From CAIJXJ01 sp964445115 (GTDB lineage: Bacteria > Pseudomonadota > Gammaproteobacteria > Burkholderiales > Methylophilaceae), in NCBI GenBank assembly GCA_964445115.1, contig CAYUJU010000006.1, forward strand, positions 1-64,000: a stretch of DNA of 64,000 nucleotides. Direction: 5' to 3'. Both the position numbers and the translations under genes were made by a program. The first letter of the stretch is position 1. Each line of letters begins with the position of its first letter. Below are positions 52,264-59,810 of this stretch, piece after piece. The notes under the pieces are model-generated. The model saw only the letters and a list, made by a program, of their open reading frames with translations. It was not told where the DNA came from and did not search any database.

Positions 52264-54062
52264 CAGTGCAGGGCCTCGTAAATGGTCTGGGCCAGAGTTT
52301 GGCTGATGCCCTCGACTTGCGCAAGCTCATCGACACTGGCTTTGGTCACCCCTGCCAGCCCGCCGAAGCGTGTCAGCAGCTTTTGGCGGCGCTTGGCGCC
52401 CACGCCTTCGATCTCCTCCAGCGAAGACGAGGTACGGGCCTTGGCACGACGTCCACGGTGACCGCTGATGGCAAAGCGGTGGGCCTCGTCACGGATCTGC
52501 TGCAACAGATGCAGCCCAGGATTATCCTTGGGCAGGCGCAGCGCCTCTTCCCGCTCCGGGAAAATCAGTTGCTCCAGCCCGGCCTTGCGTTCCTCGCCCT
52601 TGGCGATGCCGACAAGCTGGATGCCGGGCAGCCCGACCTCCTGCATGACCTCCACCGCCACACCGAGCTGCCCCTTGCCGCCGTCGATGAAAATCAGGTC
52701 CGGCACCTTGCCTTCGCCCGAGGCGATTTTAGTATAGCGCCTCGTGAGCGCCTGCCGCATGGCGGCATAATCGTCGCCGCCGGTGATGCCCTCGATGTTG
52801 TAGCGGCGGTATTGCGAGCTCTGCATTGCGCCCTGGTCGAACACCACGCACGAAGCCACCGTCGCCTCGCCCATGGTATGGCTGATGTCGAAGCATTCGA
52901 TGCGTTCGGCGTTGTCGGGCAGGTCCAGCGCCTCGCGCAACGCCAGCAGGCGGCCCTCCTGCGTCGCTTTCTGCGACAGGTGCTGTTGCAAGGCAATCTC
53001 GGCATTGGTCTGCGCCATTTTTAGCCAGACGCGGCGATCGCCGCCCGCGTAGGCGCTGATCTGTACCTTCTTGCCGGCACGCTCTGCCAGAATCTCTTCC
53101 AGTCCATCCTGCTCCAGCGCTACGCCAGTAATGATAAGGGGGGGTACCGGTTGCTGCAGGTAATGCTGTTCGAGGAAGGCCTGCAGCACAGTCGCCTCAT
53201 CGCAGTCGTCGATATGGCGAGGAAAATAGCTGCGATCCCCCACATGTCGTCCGCCACGGATCATGACCAGATTGACGCACATCAGGCCGGAGGCAGCGAC
53301 ACAGGTCACCACATCCGCATCGCCGCTCTTGAAGTCGCTGACGAACTGACGCTGCTGCACTTGCCGCAGACTCTGGATACGATCGCGATACACCGCCGCC
53401 AGTTCGTACTCCTGACGCTCCGCTGCCGCCATCATGTCGTCCGAAAGCGCTTCCATCACCTGCTGCTCGCGCCCTTCAAGGAACATGGCCGCGTGCTCGA
53501 CATCACGTCGGTAGTCTTCTTCCGAGATATAGCCGACACACGGGGCCGTGCAACGGGCGATCTGGTATTGCAGGCACGGCCGCGAACGGTTGCTGAACAC
53601 CGAATTCTCGCAGGTACGCAGCCGGAACACCTTCTGCAGCAACTGGATGCTTTCACGCACCGCCACGGCGTTGGGGAACGGCCCGTAGTAGCGATGTTGT
53701 TTGTGTTGCGTGCCACGGTGAAACGCCAGCCGGGAAAAGGCGTCGCCCGTCAGGGTGATGTAGGGATACGATTTATCGTCGCGAAAGATGACGTTGTACT
53801 TCGGCATCAGCGACTTGATCAGGTTGTTTTCCAGCAGCAAGGCTTCCGCCTCCGAACGCGTGACCGTGGTCTCGATGCGTGCGATCTGTGACACCATCAT
53901 CCGCGTGCGCGGGCTGGGCAGATTCTTCTGGAAATACGAGGACACCCGCTTCTTCAGGTCACGCGCCTTGCCAACATAGATCACCTCGTCTGCCGCATTG
54001 ATCATGCGGTAGACCCCGGGCAAGCTGGTTAGCGTCTTGAGAAAAGCTTTGGCGTCGAACAT
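52263..54062 (-). CDS. uvrC: excinuclease ABC subunit C
   Basis: A 599-residue UvrC, which makes the two incisions in nucleotide excision repair. The GIY-YIG nuclease is at the N-terminus (GVYRMINAADEVIYVGKARD, about 15-95), the UVR/UvrB-binding motif is near residues 200-235 (MAAAERQEYELAAVYRDRI), the RNase H-like nuclease domain is around 375-540 (ERIECFDISHTMG, DLIFIDGGKGQLG), and helix-hairpin-helix repeats end the protein (IEGVGAKRRQKLLTRFGG). It is translationally coupled to pgsA. Confidence 0.96.
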   Translation of the reverse strand: MFDAKAFLKTLTSLPGVYRMINAADEVIYVGKARDLKKRVSSYFQKNLPSPRTRMMVSQIARIETTVTRSEAEALLLENNLIKSLMPKYNVIFRDDKSYPYITLTGDAFSRLAFHRGTQHKQHRYYGPFPNAVAVRESIQLLQKVFRLRTCENSVFSNRSRPCLQYQIARCTAPCVGYISEEDYRRDVEHAAMFLEGREQQVMEALSDDMMAAAERQEYELAAVYRDRIQSLRQVQQRQFVSDFKSGDADVVTCVAASGLMCVNLVMIRGGRHVGDRSYFPRHIDDCDEATVLQAFLEQHYLQQPVPPLIITGVALEQDGLEEILAERAGKKVQISAYAGGDRRVWLKMAQTNAEIALQQHLSQKATQEGRLLALREALDLPDNAERIECFDISHTMGEATVASCVVFDQGAMQSSQYRRYNIEGITGGDDYAAMRQALTRRYTKIASGEGKVPDLIFIDGGKGQLGVAVEVMQEVGLPGIQLVGIAKGEERKAGLEQLIFPEREEALRLPKDNPGLHLLQQIRDEAHRFAISGHRGRRAKARTSSSLEEIEGVGAKRRQKLLTRFGGLAGVTKASVDELAQVEGISQTLAQTIYEALH

Positions 54063-54083
54063 ACGGGCAGGACGAAGGGTGGG

Positions 54084-54266
54084 TTATTCGTCCAGCAGTT
54101 TGCCCGCGATGGCCCAGTCTTCCAGTTCAACTTGCTCGAATGTGATGTAGGTATACTCGGGCGGCTTGTGGGCGTGGCGCTGCAGCGTTGCGGTGATTTC
54201 CTCGGCGATCTTCTGCTTCTGCTCGCGGCTGATGCTGCCAGCCAGTTTGACGTTGACGTAGGGCAT
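54084..54266 (-). CDS. 4-oxalocrotonate tautomerase-like enzyme
   Basis: A 60-residue tautomerase with the catalytic proline right after the start Met (MPYVNVKLAG) and the family core ISREQKQKIAEEITATLQRH. The superfamily isomerises keto-enol forms of aromatic breakdown products, but many homologues have no known substrate and no aromatic pathway genes are nearby. It is packed 1 bp after the uracil-DNA glycosylase gene and 21 bp before uvrC. Confidence 0.85.
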   Translation of the reverse strand: MPYVNVKLAGSISREQKQKIAEEITATLQRHAHKPPEYTYITFEQVELEDWAIAGKLLDE

Positions 54267-54267
54267 G

Positions 54268-54915
54268 TCAGGCTCCTTTCGTTTCGTTGCGGATCATCTC
54301 GAATACCTGATGGAACATCGGTTCTGTCAGGCGTCGGGTCTGAGTATTGTAGCGGCTGCAATGATAGCTGTCGTACAGGATGCGACCATCGGTCAACACG
54401 TGCCGGGCAGCATGGGCGAACTTGTATCCCCCCACCTTCAGCCCACAGGCCTTTAGCACCGCCGCATGCGCCACGTTGCCGAGGGCGAGGATTACCGCGT
54501 CTGCCGGCAGCGCAGCGATTTCCGCCGCGAGGAAGCGATTGCACTCGGCCACCTCACGGGTTTCCGGCTTATTCTCGGGCGGCAGGCACTTCACGGCATT
54601 GGTAATGCGGCACCCCGTCAGCACCAGGCCATCGTCCTTCGACACTGAGACCGGTGCACTGGCGTAGCCGAACTTGTGCAGGGTATCGTACAGCAGCACC
54701 CCGGCGTAATCGCCGGTGAACGGCCGTCCAGAGCGGTTGGCGCCGTGCATGCCGGGCGCAAGGCCGACGATCAGCAGGCGAGGATGCACATCGCCAAAGG
54801 GGGGCACGGGGCGTGCGTGGTAATCGGGGTGCTGCACTTTCACATCGTCCAGAAACGTGGACAGGCGTGGGCAGCGCCGGCAATCGAGGTCAAAACAGGT
54901 CGTATCGCTTTTCAT
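54268..54915 (-). CDS. uracil-DNA glycosylase, family 5-type
   Basis: A 215-residue glycosylase-superfamily enzyme. The N-terminus has a Cys pair of an iron-sulfur cluster (CFDLDCRRCPRL) and further Cys later. Motif A is GLAPGMHGANRSGRPFTGDY and motif B is YHCSRYNTQTRRLTE, which fit the UDGb/family 5 group that removes uracil and other deaminated bases. It sits in a DNA-repair neighbourhood with uvrC, and it diverges from the DUF3147 gene over about 50 bp. Confidence 0.85.
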   Translation of the reverse strand: MKSDTTCFDLDCRRCPRLSTFLDDVKVQHPDYHARPVPPFGDVHPRLLIVGLAPGMHGANRSGRPFTGDYAGVLLYDTLHKFGYASAPVSVSKDDGLVLTGCRITNAVKCLPPENKPETREVAECNRFLAAEIAALPADAVILALGNVAHAAVLKACGLKVGGYKFAHAARHVLTDGRILYDSYHCSRYNTQTRRLTEPMFHQVFEMIRNETKGA

Positions 54916-54968
54916 GGGTCGCTATATTAGCGCCTATAATGTCCACTCGCTCATCGCAACTGCTATCC

Positions 54969-55319
54969 ATGCTGTATTTTCTTGCCAAAGTCCTGATATC
55001 CGCGCTGCTGATCGCGGCCATTTCCGAAGTCGCCCGGCGGCATTCCGGATTCGCGGCGCTGATCGCATCGCTACCGCTGACCTCTCTGCTCGCCTTTGTC
55101 TGGCTGCATGTCGAGGGCACGCCTGCGGAAGCCATCGCCACGCTCTCCACGCAGATCTTCTGGCTGGTCATTCCTTCCCTGCTCCTGTTCCTGCTGCTGC
55201 CGTGGCTGCTCCGGTCAGGCATGGGCTTCTGGCAGGCGCTGTGCCTGGCCGCCGCCGCTACCATATGTTGTTATTTTGCGTGCCTGCCTTTGCTGCGCCG
55301 CTTTGGAGTCGCCCTGTGA
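54969..55319 (+). CDS. DUF3147 inner-membrane protein
   Basis: A 116-residue membrane protein with about four helices (MLYFLAKVLISALLIAAISE, GFAALIASLPLTSLLAFVWL, IFWLVIPSLLLFLLLPWLL, GFWQALCLAAAATICCYFAC). It matches the DUF3147 family, of unknown function. The ATG at 54969 is preferred because homologues begin there; an earlier in-frame ATG at 54939 would add 10 residues. The stop overlaps the next gene by 4 bp (GTGA). Confidence 0.75.
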   Translation: MLYFLAKVLISALLIAAISEVARRHSGFAALIASLPLTSLLAFVWLHVEGTPAEAIATLSTQIFWLVIPSLLLFLLLPWLLRSGMGFWQALCLAAAATICCYFACLPLLRRFGVAL

Positions 55320-55561
55320 AATCCCTGTTACTTTGCACCCTGTTGCTGCTCGCCGGCTGCAGCAAAATCACCCTCGAGAATTACGACAAACTGAAGACCG
55401 GCATGTCGTATGAGGCGGCCATCGCCATCCTGGGAACGCCCTCCACCTGTGACGAGGTGCTGGGCGTCAAGAACTGCGGCTGGGATAATCCGCCCAGTCA
55501 TATTGCCGTCAGTTTTCTGGGCGGCAAGATTCTGCTGACCTCCGCCGAAAACCTACACTAA
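55316..55561 (+). CDS. small lipoprotein (DUF3862/BamE-like fold)
   Basis: An 81-residue lipoprotein (lipobox LLLLAGCSKI) starting at a GTG that overlaps the DUF3147 stop. The mature part, ENYDKLKTGMSYEAAIAILG then NCGWDNPPSHIAVSFLGGKI, fits the DUF3862 family, which resembles the BamE/SmpA fold. It likely sits in the outer membrane, role unknown. It is 10 bp before rlmJ and probably part of the same transcript. Confidence 0.75.
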   Translation: MKSLLLCTLLLLAGCSKITLENYDKLKTGMSYEAAIAILGTPSTCDEVLGVKNCGWDNPPSHIAVSFLGGKILLTSAENLH

Positions 55562-55571
55562 ACACGACGTC

Positions 55572-56417
55572 ATGCTCAGTTATCGCCACGCCTTCCACGC
55601 CGGCAACCACGCCGATGTCCTCAAGCACTTTGTCCTGATTCAGGTTCTCAAGTATTTCATCCAGAAGGATAAACCGTTCTGGTACATCGACACCCATGCC
55701 GGCGCCGGCATGTATGCGCTGGATGAGGGCTACGCTGCCCAGAATGCCGAGTTCCGCGATGGCATCGAACGACTGTGGACAGCGGATGACCTGCCGCCCG
55801 CGTTGAAGGAATACGTGGCGCTGGTGCGCGGCTGCAATCCGCCAGGCAAGCTCAAGTATTACCCGGGTTCTCCCGGCTGCGCCCGCCCCATCCTGCGTGC
55901 GGAAGACCGCCTGTGCCTGTTCGAGCTGCATCCGACCGACTACGACCTGCTGCACCAGACCTTCGACCGACCGGGCAAGAAGTTGCAGATCGAAAAAAAG
56001 GATGGATTTGCCGGGCTAAAGAGCGTTCTTCCTCCACCACCACGTCGTGCCGTGGTGCTGATTGACCCGCCGTACGAGCAGAAACAGGATTACGCCAAGG
56101 TCGTCGAGGCGATCAAGGACAGCCTGCAGCGCTTCGCCACAGGTACCTACCTCCTCTGGTACCCACTGCTGCAGCGTACGGAACCCAAGTTGCTGCAGGA
56201 GCGCCTGCGCGACCTGAACCTGCCCAGCTGGCTGCACGTCACGCTGACAGTGCAGACGCCGAGCAAGGAAGGATTTGGCATGCATGGCAGCGGGCTATTC
56301 GTGATCAATCCGCCGTGGACCCTGAAGAAAACCCTGGAAGAAACGATGCCAGTGCTGGTGGATCAACTGGGGCTGGACGGTGGCGCTGGTTACACGCTGG
56401 ATGCAGTCATTCCATAA
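55572..56417 (+). CDS. rlmJ: 23S rRNA (adenine-2030-N6)-methyltransferase RlmJ
   Basis: A 281-residue methyltransferase of the RlmJ family: MLSYRHAFHAGNHADVLKH at the N-terminus, WYIDTHAGAGMYAL as the SAM-binding region and the catalytic DPPYEQ at about residues 164-169. It methylates A2030 of 23S rRNA. The start is the ATG at 55572, which begins exactly the conserved N-terminus. It converges on hisC through a bidirectional terminator. Confidence 0.94.
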   Translation: MLSYRHAFHAGNHADVLKHFVLIQVLKYFIQKDKPFWYIDTHAGAGMYALDEGYAAQNAEFRDGIERLWTADDLPPALKEYVALVRGCNPPGKLKYYPGSPGCARPILRAEDRLCLFELHPTDYDLLHQTFDRPGKKLQIEKKDGFAGLKSVLPPPPRRAVVLIDPPYEQKQDYAKVVEAIKDSLQRFATGTYLLWYPLLQRTEPKLLQERLRDLNLPSWLHVTLTVQTPSKEGFGMHGSGLFVINPPWTLKKTLEETMPVLVDQLGLDGGAGYTLDAVIP

Positions 56418-56453
56418 CCCCATATCGCGCACCCGTCACCAAAAACATGAAAT

Positions 56454-56487
56454 AAAAAAGGGCGCAAACCCAACGGTTGCGCCCTTT
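56454..56487. terminator. bidirectional intrinsic terminator between rlmJ and hisC
   Basis: A stem GGGCGCAA (56460-56467) against TTGCGCCC (56477-56484) flanked by A and T runs. It stops both convergent transcripts. Confidence 0.85.
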
Positions 56488-56502
56488 TCCGCTTTCTGGG
56501 AG

Positions 56503-57606
56503 TCAGGCCTTGAGCACCTTCGCCAACACTTCGAGGAAGCGCGCGTTTTCTGACGCGGTCCCGATACTGATACGCAAATAATCCGGCATTTCGTAATTCG
56601 CCACTGGCCGCACGATCACACCGTGTTCGAGCAAGCGTCGGTATACCGCCATGGCATCCGGAATGTGGACACTGACGAAATTGCCATAGGACGGGATGTA
56701 ACTCAGGCCGAGTGTTGTCACGCCCGCAACCATCTGTTTCATGCCGGCATCATTCAGCTCGCGCGTCCGACGCACGAAATCGGTGTCCTGCAATGCCGCT
56801 GCGGCGGCCGCAAGGGCGATGCTGTTGACGTTGAACGGCTGACGTACACGGTTCATCAGATCGGCAACAGCTGGATGTGCCAGGGCGAACCCTACGCGCA
56901 AGCCGGCGAGGCCGTAAGCCTTGGAGAACGTCCGGCTCACGATCAGGTTATCGAATTCTGCCAGCCAGCCGATGCTTTCTGCCTTGAGGTCATCCGGCAA
57001 GTATTCGTCATAAGCTTCGTCCAGCACCACCACCACCTCGCGTGGCACCTTGGCCAGAAACGCCCTAAGTTCGGCCTTGCCGAGCAAGGTCCCGGTGGGG
57101 TTATTGGGGTTGGCGATGAAGACCATGCGCGTGGCCGGTGTAATTGCCGCCAGCATGGCATCGAGATCATGTCCGAAGGCACGGGCCGGCACCGAGATAC
57201 CGGTGGCCCCGGTCGCCAACGTCACCAGAGGATACACGGCAAACGCATGCTGCGAATACACGGCGGCAACACCCGGACGCAGGAAGGCGCGCGCCGCCAG
57301 TTCCAGAATATCGTTGGAGCCGTTGCCCAGCACGATCTGGTTCAGCCCGATCATGAAGCGCCGGGCAATTGCATCCTTCAGCACGAAACCGTTGCCGTCC
57401 GGATAGAGTGCGATGTCCTGGATCGCCTCCTCCATCGCCTTTCGTGCGAGCGGGCTGACGCCCAGCGGATTTTCATTGGACGCCAGTTTGACGATGGATG
57501 ATTCTTCCAGGCCAAATTCGCGGGCCAGTTCGGAAATTGGCTTGCCGGGCTGGTATGGGGCGATGGCGCGCACGTTGGCCGGCGCGAGGTCACAAGCTTG
57601 GGTCAT
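56503..57606 (-). CDS. hisC: histidinol-phosphate aminotransferase
   Basis: A 367-residue PLP aminotransferase of the HisC family, converting imidazole-acetol phosphate to histidinol phosphate; members in this operon context may also transaminate phenylpyruvate. Motifs are KLASNENPLG, GNGSNDILEL, FIANPNNPTGT, VVLDEAYDEY and the PLP lysine in SRTFSKAYGLAGLRVG. It is the last gene of gyrA-serC-pheA-hisC, 10 bp after pheA, which suggests an aromatic amino-acid role besides histidine. It ends at the shared terminator rather than running into tyrA-aroA, as often seen. Confidence 0.93.
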   Translation of the reverse strand: MTQACDLAPANVRAIAPYQPGKPISELAREFGLEESSIVKLASNENPLGVSPLARKAMEEAIQDIALYPDGNGFVLKDAIARRFMIGLNQIVLGNGSNDILELAARAFLRPGVAAVYSQHAFAVYPLVTLATGATGISVPARAFGHDLDAMLAAITPATRMVFIANPNNPTGTLLGKAELRAFLAKVPREVVVVLDEAYDEYLPDDLKAESIGWLAEFDNLIVSRTFSKAYGLAGLRVGFALAHPAVADLMNRVRQPFNVNSIALAAAAAALQDTDFVRRTRELNDAGMKQMVAGVTTLGLSYIPSYGNFVSVHIPDAMAVYRRLLEHGVIVRPVANYEMPDYLRISIGTASENARFLEVLAKVLKA

Positions 57607-57616
57607 GAAACTATTC

Positions 57617-58684
57617 TCAGATGACTGCGACAGGATACGAGCCGAGCACCTTGAGGAAGGCGGCGCGCTCGTTGAGTTCCGCCAACGCTGCTGCCACCTT
57701 GGCATCCGACCGATGGCCCTCGATATCGACGAAAAACACGTATTCCCACAACCCGGTATGGGCGGGGCGCGATTCAAACTTGCTCATGCTGACGCCGTGG
57801 CGTGCCAGCGGTTCCAGCAACTGAACCACCGCACCCGGGACATTGCGTGTCGCCATCGCCAGTGAAGTCTTGTCACGCCCGCTGGCTGCCACATCGTGGC
57901 TCGAAAGCACGAGAAAACGCGTCGTATTGCGTGGATCATCCTCGATATTCTGCGCCAGCAGGTTAAGGCCGAAGAGTTCGCCTGCCCGCTTGCTGGCAAT
58001 GGCTGCTGCACCGGATTGTTCAGTAGCCAGACGTGCGGCTTCCGCGTTGCTGGCCACTGCCTGGCGTTCAACGCCGGGCAGATTGCGATTCAACCATTCG
58101 TGACACTGGGCCAGCGACTGCGCATGGGAATACACTTTGGTGATACCGGCGGTGTCCGTGCCCTTGCCAAGCAGGTTATGGTGTACCGGTAGCGTCACCT
58201 CGCCGCAGATCTGCGCGCCGGTGGCGAGCAACAGGTCCAGCGTGCGCCCAATCGCCCCTTCGGTGGAATTTTCGACCGGGACCACGCCATAATCCGCCGT
58301 GCCAGCCTCGACCGACTGAAACACCTCGTCGATGGAGGCGCACTGCACCGGATGGCTAAGACCCCCGAACTGCTTGCTGGCCGCTTCTTCACTGTAGGTC
58401 CCGAGCGGCCCGAGAAAAGCCACCGACAGGGCTTTTTCCAAGGTGCGGCAGTTGGACATGACCGTACGAAAAATCGCCGTAATCGCCTCGTTCGGCAGCG
58501 GCCCCTCGTTCTGGTCCAGCAAACGGCGCAGCACCTGGGCTTCGCGTTCCGGACGATAGATCGGCCCGCCGCCCTTCAGGCTACCGATGGTATGCGCAAG
58601 CTGGGCGCGCTGGCTGACCAGCTTGAGCACCTGGTCATCGATGGCGTCGATCTGCTCGCGACATTTCTTGAGTTCGTCGGACAT
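57617..58684 (-). CDS. pheA: P-protein: chorismate mutase/prephenate dehydratase
   Basis: A 355-residue fusion making phenylpyruvate for phenylalanine synthesis. The N-terminal chorismate mutase (1-90) has KCREQIDAIDDQVLKLVSQR. The prephenate dehydratase region has FLGPLGTYSEEAASKQFGG and VENSTEGAIGRTLDLLL. The C-terminal ACT domain has the Phe-binding ESRPAHTGLWEYVFFVDIEG motif for feedback inhibition. GGAG inside the serC end precedes its ATG, three bases after the serC stop. Confidence 0.95.
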   Translation of the reverse strand: MSDELKKCREQIDAIDDQVLKLVSQRAQLAHTIGSLKGGGPIYRPEREAQVLRRLLDQNEGPLPNEAITAIFRTVMSNCRTLEKALSVAFLGPLGTYSEEAASKQFGGLSHPVQCASIDEVFQSVEAGTADYGVVPVENSTEGAIGRTLDLLLATGAQICGEVTLPVHHNLLGKGTDTAGITKVYSHAQSLAQCHEWLNRNLPGVERQAVASNAEAARLATEQSGAAAIASKRAGELFGLNLLAQNIEDDPRNTTRFLVLSSHDVAASGRDKTSLAMATRNVPGAVVQLLEPLARHGVSMSKFESRPAHTGLWEYVFFVDIEGHRSDAKVAAALAELNERAAFLKVLGSYPVAVI

Positions 58685-58687
58685 CTT

Positions 58688-59809
58688 TTAGTGTCTCCGT
58701 GCGAAATCCTGCATGAAATCGACCAGCGCCTGCACCCCGGCTTCCGGAATGGCGTTGTAGATGGAGGCACGCATACCGCCGACCGTCTTGTGCCCCTTGA
58801 GCGAAACCAGGCCGGCGTTGGCAGCCTCTTTCAGGAACACGTCATCCAAGGCTGCGTCCTGCAATGTGAATGGCACATTCATGCGCGAGCGGTTAGCCGG
58901 ATCGACCGGATTGCGATAAAAACCGTTGCTGTCGTCAATACAGCGATACAACATCGTCGCCTTACGGATATTCGCCTGCTCGATGGCCGCCACGCCGCCC
59001 TGCCGTTTCAGCCACTGGAACACCAGCCCGGCCATGTAGATGCCATAGGTCGGCGGTGTGTTGAGCATGGAGTCGTTGGCCGCCATCACGGCAAAGTCCA
59101 TGGTGCTGGGCATCGTTGTCACTGCCTTGCCCAACAGGTCCTCACGCACGATGCACAGCACCAGCCCGGAAGGCCCGATATTCTTTTGCGCGCCGGCATA
59201 AATCAGCCCGTAACGGCTGACGTCGATCTGGCGCGACAAAATGTGCGAACTCATGTCCGCCACCAGCGGCACATCGCCGAGTCGAGCGGCCAGCGCGGCG
59301 CAGTCGTCCTGCACTTCCACGCCATAAATCGTTTCATTGGTACACAGATGCAGGAAGGCGGCGTTGGGGTCGAGACTGATTTCGTCCTCACGCAGGAATC
59401 GGGTAAACCCATCTGCTGTCGCGCCCTTGGCGGCGGTACTGCCCGCCACACGCGCCGGACCGGCAATGGGCGACACGCGCTGGGCTTCCTCCACGGCCTT
59501 CTTGGACCAGGAACCGGTCACCAGGTAATCGGCGGAACGCCCTGCGGCCAGGTTCAAGGGGATCTGCGAGAAGAGCTGCGTCGCCCCTCCCTGCAGGAAC
59601 AGCACCTTATAGTTGCCCGGGACGTGCAGCAGGTCACGGAGGTCAGCTTCCGCCGCGGCGAGGATAGTGCCGAACTCCTTGCCGCGATGACTCATTTCCA
59701 TCACGGACATGCCGCTGCCGTGCCAGTCCAGCATTTCTTCACGGGCAAGACTCAGGACTTCTTCCGGCAGTGCAGCGGGGCCAGCGCTAAAATTCCAGAC
59801 ACGCGCCAT
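58688..59809 (-). CDS. serC: phosphoserine aminotransferase
   Basis: A 373-residue class V PLP enzyme acting in serine and pyridoxal phosphate synthesis. Motifs are VWNFSAGPAALPEEVL, FLQGGATQLFSQIP, VADMSSHILSR and the PLP lysine in YAGAQKNIGPSGL. The start is 59809, one base before the gyrA stop; an upstream extension to 59887 lies inside gyrA and is not conserved. Operon position is standard for betaproteobacteria. Confidence 0.95.
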   Translation of the reverse strand: MARVWNFSAGPAALPEEVLSLAREEMLDWHGSGMSVMEMSHRGKEFGTILAAAEADLRDLLHVPGNYKVLFLQGGATQLFSQIPLNLAAGRSADYLVTGSWSKKAVEEAQRVSPIAGPARVAGSTAAKGATADGFTRFLREDEISLDPNAAFLHLCTNETIYGVEVQDDCAALAARLGDVPLVADMSSHILSRQIDVSRYGLIYAGAQKNIGPSGLVLCIVREDLLGKAVTTMPSTMDFAVMAANDSMLNTPPTYGIYMAGLVFQWLKRQGGVAAIEQANIRKATMLYRCIDDSNGFYRNPVDPANRSRMNVPFTLQDAALDDVFLKEAANAGLVSLKGHKTVGGMRASIYNAIPEAGVQALVDFMQDFARRH

Positions 59810-59810
59810 G

